Assembly: GCA_002887195.1 (NCBI GenBank)
Contig: PJAB01000229.1
Location: 1-33,167 of the forward strand
Direction of reading: 5' to 3'
DNA: 33,167 bases
Source of the DNA: Chrysochromulina parva
Taxonomy: Eukaryota > Haptophyta > Prymnesiales > Chrysochromulinaceae
The notes below the pieces were generated by a model, which was not told the DNA's origin, ran no database searches, and saw nothing but the letters and a program-made list of their open reading frames with translations. A program made the translations under genes and the position numbers. The first letter of the stretch is position 1. Every line of letters begins with the position of its first letter. Positions 22,629 through 30,344 of the stretch are shown here, piece after piece.

Positions 22629-24893
22629 ATGGCGCATGTCGAGGAACACGTGGACTCTCTGGCGAGCCTAACGCTAAGTACGGAGGAGAGCGGCCACATC
22701 GTCGAGACAATCGATGGCGGGGAGCGCCGGTGGAAGAGCGTGCTTCCGCTGCTCGATGCTGCGTCGGACGAGATGACTCTCGGTGACCTGGTTGCTGGCA
22801 AGACCTTCGATCTGCATGACGCGATGTCGGCCATCGAGATCATGGACAAGCAGATGGACAGCGGGATGGAGAAGGAGCGCCCCGCCGATGAGCCCACGGC
22901 GCCGCCGCCACCGCCCGGCGAGGATGCATCCCCCCGGCTCATCATCGCGGTGCTTGACGAGGTCATGTGCGCTGAGCAGGGCTGGTACAGCGGACTGTCG
23001 CTCGCGCAGACACTCTGGCGGCTGGAGTGGTTGCAGAACGCGGACGAGGTGCGCAGTATGCCCCTGCGTTCGGCGCTGATTGCCACTGCGCGTGCCGTTG
23101 CCGCGACCCACGCGATTGTGACGCGCGGCGACGTGCACGAAGAGGAAGACTTTGCGAGTTCGCTGAGCGGGCTCAACCTGCACAACGACGTGAGCGACCA
23201 GGAGCTCATCGGCATGCTCAACGAAGCAGAGGAGGCGTGCGCCGCGGCCGTTGAGGCGGCGGCAGCCGAGAAGGCAGCAACCGAGGCGGCGGCGGCCGAG
23301 GTGGCGGCGGTGGCGGCGGCGGCCGAGGCGTTGGCGTTGGCGGAGGGCGTGCTGTGCCGCTTGCGCCTCCGGCGCGGCTGGTGCGGCGCGCTGATCCAGC
23401 TCGCGCGGCCGACCGCCAAGTCGGTCGAGGTTGCGAAGCGCATGCTCAGCCTCGCTGCGGCGCAGATGGACGCCGTGCGCCAGACCATGCACCTCGGCAT
23501 GGCGCGCGACGAGCTCGCCTACTGCCTGGGCGGCATCACGCTGCGGCTGCAGCTCGGCACCTCGCCAAAGAAGGTCGAGCCGTTGGCGCGCGAGACCGCG
23601 CTTGCCGAGCGCACGGGCCTGATCGCGCAGATGCAGACCGTGTGCACCGCCGGCGAGCTTCTTGACTACGAGGCCCTCGTGCGCTGGCTCGAGGACCTAT
23701 GCGGCTGCGTGCGCCCGATGCCATCCATCCTGACGCGCTCGGCGGCGCAGCTGGTGGGAGTGAGTGAGGACCGGCAAGGCGCGCAGCTGCGCCCGCCGCT
23801 CGCGGGTCTGCTACCTGCCGCGCTCGCTCTCTACTCCGGCGTGAGCGAGGCGCAGCTCACGGAGCTGCTGCCGCTGCCCATTGTGAGTGAGTTCATCGGG
23901 CAGCTCGCGCACGGCGAGGTGCTGCGGCTGCGACTGCTCAACGTCAATCGCGGGCGCACGCGCCGGCGGCTTCGGCACTACCTGCACGACTGGGCGCCCC
24001 TGCAAGACCTCGCCGAGAATCTGGACGCGGAACTGCAGCGTGCGGGCTATCTCGATCCCGGCCTTGGACCCTTTGGCGCCTGGGTGCTGCACCGCACGAT
24101 GCGCGACATGACGCGCTTCATCACGCTCGGCTTCGAGCTCGAGATGTACGCCCCGTGCGAGCTCATCGGCATCTACTGGTACCTGGACCTGCTCGCCGGC
24201 ATGCAGCTGCAGCTCCAAAAGGAAGTGCACGACCGGGCGTGCGCCAAATACGCGGAGCAGGTGGCCGCTGCGCAGGCGGCGCAGCGCGAGGCTAAGGACG
24301 GCGGCAAGAAGGGCAAGAAGGCGGCCAAGGCCAAGGCAGCGGCCCTTTCCAACCCGCCTGTAGTGGGCGGGTACGCGACGCACTTCGAGCTCCTCTTCAC
24401 GCGTGTCACAGCCGAGCTGAGCCGTGGCACGTGCCTGCTGCTCACGGCTCTCAGCCGGCTGGGCTTCATCGCGCCGTACGAGTCCGAGTTCATGCCGCTC
24501 TCGCGCCGTTTCGAGCGCCGCTTCGCGCCCTTCAACACGCTCGCGCGACCTCCGCCGCTCGGGCCGCAGCACTTGGAGCATGCCAAGGCTCAGCTCGACG
24601 CGTCGCCCGTTGAGGGACTACTCTCTACCGCGGCCAGCCACTTCAAGTCCGTCAAGACGCGCCTCGACGCACCGATCAAGGCCGAGACCAAGACGGACGG
24701 CACGACGCTCTCGGCGGTCCAAAAGGCCGAAGCGATGGCGTACGCCAAGGTGGCAGTGGCGAACGGCGTGCTCATCGCGTCCCTCAGCCTCAAGCCACCC
24801 GCGGCGGGCTCCGTCGTCAAGTTTGGGTACGCGGCACACCCACATTTCGTGCAGCTCAGCCTGGCGCCACCGCCCGCCCCCAAGTCAAAGTGA
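22629..24893 (+). CDS. NAA35: NAA35 / MAK10, auxiliary subunit of NatC N-terminal acetyltransferase
   Basis: A 754-residue protein from the ATG at 22629, close to the family's usual length. NatC (NAA30, NAA35, NAA38) acetylates the N-termini of proteins starting Met-Leu, Met-Ile, Met-Phe and similar; NAA35 is the large scaffold that anchors the complex to ribosomes. The N-terminal signature is clear: MTLGDLVAGKTFDLHDAMSA continuing into IEIMDKQMDSGM (about residues 48-80), then EQGWYSGLSLAQTLWRLEWL (about 118-137). Conserved C-terminal pieces include TRRRLRHYLHDWAPLQDLAE and LGFELEMYAPCELIGIYWYL. There is a lineage-specific Ala/Glu-rich helix around 205-240 and a Lys-rich linker (GGKKGKKAAKAKA) around 558-570. 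It lies 303 bp downstream of the SET gene and 143 bp upstream of the PheRS gene, all on the plus strand. Confidence 0.92.
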   Translation: MAHVEEHVDSLASLTLSTEESGHIVETIDGGERRWKSVLPLLDAASDEMTLGDLVAGKTFDLHDAMSAIEIMDKQMDSGMEKERPADEPTAPPPPPGEDASPRLIIAVLDEVMCAEQGWYSGLSLAQTLWRLEWLQNADEVRSMPLRSALIATARAVAATHAIVTRGDVHEEEDFASSLSGLNLHNDVSDQELIGMLNEAEEACAAAVEAAAAEKAATEAAAAEVAAVAAAAEALALAEGVLCRLRLRRGWCGALIQLARPTAKSVEVAKRMLSLAAAQMDAVRQTMHLGMARDELAYCLGGITLRLQLGTSPKKVEPLARETALAERTGLIAQMQTVCTAGELLDYEALVRWLEDLCGCVRPMPSILTRSAAQLVGVSEDRQGAQLRPPLAGLLPAALALYSGVSEAQLTELLPLPIVSEFIGQLAHGEVLRLRLLNVNRGRTRRRLRHYLHDWAPLQDLAENLDAELQRAGYLDPGLGPFGAWVLHRTMRDMTRFITLGFELEMYAPCELIGIYWYLDLLAGMQLQLQKEVHDRACAKYAEQVAAAQAAQREAKDGGKKGKKAAKAKAAALSNPPVVGGYATHFELLFTRVTAELSRGTCLLLTALSRLGFIAPYESEFMPLSRRFERRFAPFNTLARPPPLGPQHLEHAKAQLDASPVEGLLSTAASHFKSVKTRLDAPIKAETKTDGTTLSAVQKAEAMAYAKVAVANGVLIASLSLKPPAAGSVVKFGYAAHPHFVQLSLAPPPAPKSK

Positions 24894-25036
24894 CGAGGCA
24901 CACCCAACCTAGGCGTGGAGCGGTACCCGTGGGGGGGGGCCGATTGTGACAGGAATAAGGCGAGGCGTGTTTCGATTTCCTTGAAAGTTACCTGTTCGGA
25001 GCGTCGCGAGCTCTCGCTCGTGCTGACAGCCCCCGC

Positions 25037-26332
25037 ATGCCGACAGCGCGTGTCATGCGGAGCGTCCTGACTGCGATCGTCCTGACCAGGACAAATGCGC
25101 TGCGCACGGGCGCACGACTGTACAGCAGCAGCGTCACCGGCGAGATGAGCCGGACGAAGCGTGCGCGCATGGTGGCAGTGGAACAATCACGCTTCATCAC
25201 CGGTGCGGATGGCAACAATGTGACGCCATATATTGCCAACCTGATCGGGCGCAACCTGCACAAGAAAGACGCCCATCCGCTCGGGATCATCAAGGCCAAA
25301 ATCGAAAACTATTTCGCGAAGCTCCCTGGTGATACCAAGTTTGACATCGTCGACAACCTAGACCCTCTCGTGAACGCGCAGGAGTGCTTCGACGACCTTC
25401 TGATCCCGACGGACCACCCCGGGCGGAAGCCGTCGGACACATACTACGTGAGCCGGCCAGGCGGCCGCGAAGTGTCCTCCGCCACCGACACGCTGCTGCG
25501 CACGCACACCTCCGCCCACCAGTCGACGCTGATGCGCTCCGGCAAGGAGGCGTTCCTTTGCACGGGTGATGTGTACAGGCGAGACGAGATCGACGCGACC
25601 CACTTCCCGGTCTTCCACCAGATGGAGGGCGTGAAGCTCTTCGACCCAGCGCTCGTGGGCGGCACGATGAGCCGCGACGAGTGGCTCGCGTCCGACGGAT
25701 GCAAGCTCGTGGCAACGGACCTGAAGAAGACGCTCGAAGGTCTCGTCGACGAGCTCTTCGGGCCAGTCGAGAAGCAGTGGCGCGACGACTTCTTCCCGTT
25801 CACCGAGCCGTCCTTCGAGCTCGACATCTTCTACAACGGCGACTGGATGGAGGTGCTCGGCTGCGGCGTCATCCACTCGGGCGTGCTCTCGAACTGTGGG
25901 CTCTCCAATCGTCACGGCTGGGCATTCGGGCTCGGCCTCGAGCGCCTCGCGATGGTGCTCTTCACGATCCCAGACATCCGACTCTTCTGGTCGGACGACC
26001 AGCGCTTCCTCTCGCAGTTCAAGGCGGGCCAGATCAACACGTTCCAATCGTACTCCAAGTTCCCGCCATGCCTCAAGGACATTGCGTTTTGGCTGCCCGA
26101 GGGATTCGAACCCAACGACTTTTTCGAGCTTGGGCGCGGCGTGTGCGGCGAGCTCGTCGAGAAGATCGAGCTCGTGGATGAGTTCACCAACGCGAAGAAA
26201 GGCAAGACCTCCCACTGCTACCGCATCACCTACCGCTCGATGGAGCGCTCGCTCACCAACGAGGAGATCAACGTGATGCAGGAGCAGCTGCGTGAACAGG
26301 CGGCGACCAAGCTGAAGGTTGAGCTGCGCTGA
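25037..26332 (+). CDS. FARS2: organellar phenylalanyl-tRNA synthetase, monomeric (FARS2/PheRS-mt type)
   Basis: A 431-residue protein from the ATG at 25037, the usual length for the single-chain mitochondrial/plastid enzyme, which charges organellar tRNA-Phe. The N-terminus (MPTARVMRSVLTAIVLTRTN) is basic and hydroxylated without acidic residues, a typical organelle presequence. The catalytic core begins at about residue 58 (NNVTPYIANLIGRNLH, HPLGIIKAKIENYF). Class II motif 2 is GDVYRRDEIDATHFPVFHQM (about 176-195), the Phe pocket region is DIFYNGDWMEVLGCGVIHSG, and motif 3 is GWAFGLGLERLAMVLFTIPD (about 295-314). The C-terminal 95 residues (SKFPPCLKDIAFWLP to KLKVELR) form the FDX-ACB anticodon-binding domain. 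No intron is needed. Dual targeting to mitochondrion and plastid is common for this enzyme but cannot be shown here. Confidence 0.94.
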   Translation: MPTARVMRSVLTAIVLTRTNALRTGARLYSSSVTGEMSRTKRARMVAVEQSRFITGADGNNVTPYIANLIGRNLHKKDAHPLGIIKAKIENYFAKLPGDTKFDIVDNLDPLVNAQECFDDLLIPTDHPGRKPSDTYYVSRPGGREVSSATDTLLRTHTSAHQSTLMRSGKEAFLCTGDVYRRDEIDATHFPVFHQMEGVKLFDPALVGGTMSRDEWLASDGCKLVATDLKKTLEGLVDELFGPVEKQWRDDFFPFTEPSFELDIFYNGDWMEVLGCGVIHSGVLSNCGLSNRHGWAFGLGLERLAMVLFTIPDIRLFWSDDQRFLSQFKAGQINTFQSYSKFPPCLKDIAFWLPEGFEPNDFFELGRGVCGELVEKIELVDEFTNAKKGKTSHCYRITYRSMERSLTNEEINVMQEQLREQAATKLKVELR

Positions 26333-26664
26333 GCTGCTAATGAGCCGCGCGCGCCGCCAGAGTGCCGAGAGTAAGCCGCGCGCGCGCACACACACACACA
26401 CACGCACGCAGTAATACACACGCGTCGCCGGTGCCGTCACTGAGTCTTGCATGATATGCTACATCTCACTCTCTCTGCTATCTTGTATCTACTCTCGTGT
26501 ATTCGGCCGCGTCACGGGGTGCGTCGTCGACGTGCACACAGTTCAAAATCAGGTGGTGAGGTCCCAGTGTGTGAATCCAGAACTTATCCCTCCCCACTCT
26601 CCCCTTTGGGGGTCAATGTTGAATCTGGCCTCGACCGACACTCGTCGAGACACAGGAAACCGAA
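26333..26664. repeat. intergenic DNA with (CG)n-(CA)n microsatellite
   Basis: The PheRS 3' flank. A compound microsatellite of cgcgcg followed by about twelve CA units runs from about 26377 to 26410. Lower GC than the neighbouring genes; no gene recognised. Confidence 0.7.
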
Positions 26665-26838
26665 CTCGACAGGAACTCGACAGCTACTCGACAGGATAGC
26701 TCTTGATAGCTCGACAGCTACTCGACAGACCTTGACAGACCTTGACAGCTACTCGACAGAAACCCCCCTGACTGCATGCGGCCTGGGCGTCAAGGTGTCA
26801 AGCTCGACAGCTCGACAGCTCGACAGACACCTCGACAG
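26665..26838. repeat. irregular CTCGACAG array, ten copies
   Basis: Ten exact copies of ctcgacag plus two cttgacag variants within 174 bp. Some are directly abutting (three in a row near 26806-26829) and others are spaced by short words such as ctact or gata. The array is on one strand only. No open frame across it looks like a gene. Confidence 0.9.
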
Positions 26839-27003
26839 TCGCGACTGACCTCGATACGAGGTACATGTAACACGAGGTCTAAGACTGGGATCTAGCCCTA
26901 GTTCTGGATGATGGATGTTCTGGTGGACCTGTCGTTCCATGTTCGTGCTCTTTCGTGCTCTTTTTGACCTAATTCTCCTCAGAATTGCATTAGGTTGCAT
27001 TTT

Positions 27004-27063
27004 CTGGTCTTGAAACCAGTGGCTACAAGGTAGGGGACTAGGGGTTTAGGGTTTCAAGACCAG
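27004..27063. repeat. 14-bp inverted repeat with 32-nt loop
   Basis: Arms ctggtcttgaaacc (27004-27017) and ggtttcaagaccag (27050-27063) are perfectly complementary. The loop contains gtttag and tagggg words, and the right arm abuts the GGGGTTA array. Confidence 0.93.
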
Positions 27064-27108
27064 GGGTTTGGGGTTAGGGGTTAGGGGTTAGGGGTTAGGG
27101 GTTAGGGT
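27063..27108. repeat. telomere-like GGGGTTA heptamer array
   Basis: One GGGGTTT unit is followed by five perfect GGGGTTA units and a partial one. It differs from the CCCTAA-type block in the helicase intron by having four G per unit. Runs of four G at regular spacing make G-quadruplex formation likely. Confidence 0.92.
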
Positions 27109-28754
27109 GTGACGGGTCCTGATCTCCGAGTAAGCGTCTTTATCCGTTTGACCTAGTTTGGTTGGTGGTTTATGTGTGGGTGTTACACCATGCCTGCAGC
27201 TGTTACTCTTGAGTCTTGTGCCCCGCGGGCGCGGGGGCTGTTGCCTGTGCAACTGTGCGACCGTGTGATCCAAGATCGAACCCAAAATATGGGGTGTGAT
27301 ACGATTATATAAAATGATACGATATGTGATACGATATGGTGCTTTTGCGCACCTGCCGCCCCCGCGCCCCGGCGCCAAAGGGCAAAGTGCCGAGCAACCC
27401 TTCGGCGCGCCGCAATGGCGGAGGTTCACGACCGAGAGTGGTGCCTAATTGTCGTGGATCATAAGCATATTTTCATAACCAGGATTCATCCGACTAACGG
27501 GTCGTACGGCGCATCATTTTCGGAAGCGACTCCACCCAATTATAGCAACTGTGCATCTCCTGTGGCGCGCGTCTCTTGCGCGCGTCTTGTCCAACAGCGA
27601 TGCTCATGAGTGACGAGGATGCCGACCTCGTTCTGATCGAGGACGACGTCATCTTGGGTGAGGTGGTGATGTCTGAGTCCACGACGTTTCCTGCCGCTCC
27701 CCTGCTCAGGCCTCCCGTGTTAATCTATCCCGTAATGTTTCCTCCCGTGTTGAGTCATACTACTATGGAGCTGACCGCCGAGACACTACCGAGACACACT
27801 GATCACGGCGGCGAGCCCGCGAGCGACAGCACATGGTACGCGTGAGCCCAACTGTGACGCGGGAACTGGCCGGTGCTCTACATGTACCCGATGTCGGCGA
27901 GGAATAGAGATATGCTTTCGCACGGGGCTCATCGCTCAAGCCGCCCATCAAATTTGGAAGCAGCAGTGCGCGTGTGATGCTCATGACTATGGGCCATGCT
28001 GGCTATATGCTGGCCGTGGGTGTGGCGATAAGTGAGCTGGGAGCCGCGCAGCGCGCGCGCGCGGTAACGCGCGCGGCACAACAGGCCCAGACAGTACTCA
28101 GCATGGTACTCAGATCATGGCACGGCCGAGAGAACCGTCACGGTTTGTAGTACAGTCAAACTGCCTATTATAAGTGCTGTGTGTTAGAAGTCACACAGAC
28201 ACACATTCACATTCACACATTCACACATTCACACGATGGCGGGTATCGCGCGGGGGCGGTTTAGTAGGGCGACATACCCATGGGCATGGTGTCTGAGCTT
28301 GAACGCCGTCATCGGGCGAGTATGGTAGTTGCGAGTATGGTAGGAGTATGGTAGTTGCGTCCGCGAGAACGACGGCTGCCGAGATAGCCGCGCGACGGTG
28401 TGCAAGGAAGGTGCGCGGGGGGAGGACCGCGAGATGCCATTTGCCATACCGGGTGGAGTCATGCGTCATGGGTGGTCGGCGCGCGTGCGTGCTGCGGTCT
28501 ATGACTTTGCGTCATCATGATCATCATGGCGTTATCATGGCGCTCATCCTCCTAAGTTCGACCGACTTCGTGTGAGCATGGCGTTTGTGTCCTCAGTAAA
28601 TATTTCAGTGGCAGGAGACGCTCCGAGCCATTTTTGTTTTCATTATCCGCGGCAGGCCGCAGCGGCGCGCCGCCCCCCCCCGCGGTAGAGCACGCGAAGC
28701 AACGGCGAACCCGCGAATCCGCGAACAATGAAAGCTGCCCATGCCTGGGCTGCG
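27109..28754. other. repeat-rich gene-poor region
   Basis: About 1.6 kb without a convincing gene. It holds an AT-rich stretch with repeated tgatacgat words (27290-27340), a CG-rich purine-pyrimidine stretch near 28046-28075, an attcacac repeat (28204-28234), a duplicated gagtatggtagttgcg word (28318-28357) and atcatggcg repeats (28510-28545). Short frames from ATGs at 27415 (64 codons) and 28236 (31 codons), and one at 27576-27845 without an ATG start, have no recognisable motif and are not called. Confidence 0.45.
28204..28234. repeat. attcacac short tandem repeat
   Basis: Four or so copies of an attcac/attcacac word in the gene-poor region. Confidence 0.85.
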
Positions 28755-29870
28755 TCAAAAATCGAGCAGCGGCAGCGGCGTCGAAGTGCCCGATGGCACT
28801 GCGCGGATGCGCCGTTCCGCAACGCTCGCGAAGCGAGCCAGGATGGCATCCGCCATGCCGCCATGCGGACCACAGTCCAGGGCGTGGGCGGCGGCGGCCA
28901 TCGCGGCGCGGCGCGCGCGGAGCTCCTGCTCGGAGATGCGTGCCAAGCGGGCGAGCACTCGAGTCACATTCGCGCGCTCGGGTACGCGCAGCGCAAACTC
29001 ACCGTAGTCGATGCCATCGGAGAAGGGCAGAGGCGTACGGTCCGACGCGATCACAGGGAGGGCACCGCATCGGATGGAGTCAAAGATGGCCTTCCGAGGG
29101 CCCACGTGCCCCTTGAGCTGCACCGAGAAGCTCGACGCGCGCAGCGTCGCCTCCAGATCCGACGGGTTGAAGTGCTGCTTGCGACTCGACGGGTTGAAGA
29201 GTACAAGGGCGCACTCGGGCTCCCCGACGCTTGTCATCGCCTCCACCCACGGCTTGCGAGCGGGGTTGGTGGCGATCGAGCCCGCAAACATCAGCAATGA
29301 CTTGCGCGGCGCCGAAAAAGCGGGCGGCCCGTGCGCGTGCGATGTGCCAGGGCAACGCTCATCGAGGGCGCCGTGGCCGACGCCGTATGGAATGAGTATA
29401 CCTCTCCCCATCTGCGTGAGTGTAGTCGGCTCAAAGCAGAGCAACGTGACGTTGGGCTCGTCCCAAAGAGACGGCCACGTACCAACGGCTACAGAGCGGC
29501 TACGCAACCCGTTGCGCTCAAATGGCGGCCCAGCACATCGCTGGGCAAAGACGGCGTGGTGAGAACGGCGCGTGTCCCAAAATGAGCCGATGCCACGCAT
29601 TGCAGCGATGACTGCGTCGTTCCAAGCTAGCAGCTGCGCGTGGCCTGGAGTGTTCCGGCCTTTGCGCAGCTTGGTGAAGGCCTGCGTCAGCATGAAGGGC
29701 ACGAGCAGCATGTCTGCCGTCTCGGGCGGCGCTTGCGGCATTGCACGGAAACGCTCTGTAAGCTCCAGCTCAGCGCGGAAGTGGTAGTCATGGTCGCCCG
29801 CGGTGAGATTCTCGTAGAGCGAAGCGCCAGTTAGCGCATGTGGCAATGGATAGACGTACACGGAAGGCAT
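28755..29870 (-). CDS. exostosin-family glycosyltransferase (GT47-like)
   Basis: A 371-residue protein from the first ATG in the frame at 29870. It has the exostosin pattern: VYVYPLP at the start, YHFRAELELTERFRA, then ADMLLVPFML, a middle part with GTWPSLWDEPNVTLLCFEP, KSLLMFAGSIATNPARKPWV, and the C-terminal nucleotide-sugar-binding part LRASSFSVQLKGHVGPRKAI followed by FDSIRCGALPVIASDRTPLPF and GEFALRVPE. Such enzymes act in the Golgi lumen on polysaccharides or glycoproteins. The expected N-terminal membrane anchor is missing, because the catalytic pattern starts at residue 3. An upstream exon or an unrecognised start is therefore likely. In the bases just before the ATG, atgccttccgt is duplicated (the second copy covers the start codon). 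The open frame continues upstream to 29915 without an ATG. Confidence 0.8.
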   Translation of the reverse strand: MPSVYVYPLPHALTGASLYENLTAGDHDYHFRAELELTERFRAMPQAPPETADMLLVPFMLTQAFTKLRKGRNTPGHAQLLAWNDAVIAAMRGIGSFWDTRRSHHAVFAQRCAGPPFERNGLRSRSVAVGTWPSLWDEPNVTLLCFEPTTLTQMGRGILIPYGVGHGALDERCPGTSHAHGPPAFSAPRKSLLMFAGSIATNPARKPWVEAMTSVGEPECALVLFNPSSRKQHFNPSDLEATLRASSFSVQLKGHVGPRKAIFDSIRCGALPVIASDRTPLPFSDGIDYGEFALRVPERANVTRVLARLARISEQELRARRAAMAAAAHALDCGPHGGMADAILARFASVAERRIRAVPSGTSTPLPLLDF

Positions 29871-30344
29871 CGACGGAAGGCATTCAGTGCTGTGCCGTCG
29901 TCCACGTCTGACCACATGCGTCCTGCAGCAAGTACAACGTCCTCAACGCCCCTGTTGCGTGCGTGACACCTGTGAACAGTCAATTGCATGCGTCGACTTC
30001 GAGTCAAAAAACTTTCGTCCAAAGGACGGCATCGCTTGATGAAATGTGCCAACACGTGCACAATGAGAAGGAGGTCATTTACATCAATGACTGTTTCCAC
30101 ATTCACCACCATGCACAACAACACTCAAGATCCCTCCCCACCTGCAGTCGTTCCGTCCGGCACGCCCAGGCAACCACATACATACTGCATGTCGGGCTCA
30201 CTCACCAGCGCTGGGCGGCCCACCGAACCCGGCTGGCGTGGCGGACATTGCTCTCGTTGCACGCCGGTGCTGCCCCCGCCTCCTTCTTGCGCGGTCTGCT
30301 CTTCTCGTCGTCGACGCCCCCCGAGCATCCTGCTCGCACGCCCT
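29871..30344. other. intergenic region between exostosin and dynein genes
   Basis: 474 bp. It should contain the exostosin gene's 5' region, possibly a missing first exon, and the dynein 3' UTR. A 97-codon minus-strand frame crosses the exostosin start in another frame and has no signal-anchor character. No gene called. Confidence 0.4.

Noticed and set aside
26098..26112. tRNA-like T-loop word ggattcgaaccc
   Set aside because: It lies inside the PheRS coding sequence, and no cloverleaf or D-arm partner can be placed around it.
26665..26838. CRISPR array
   Set aside because: The repeated word is 8 bp with irregular spacers of 0-20 bp, in a eukaryotic context with no cas genes.
26447..26848. 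133-codon frame across the CTCGACAG array
   Set aside because: Most of it is translation of the repeat; no homology-like segment is visible.
27415..27845. Two short plus-strand frames in the gene desert
   Set aside because: They are 64 and 89 codons, overlap each other, lack any recognisable motif, and the second does not begin with ATG. They could be real, but nothing supports them.
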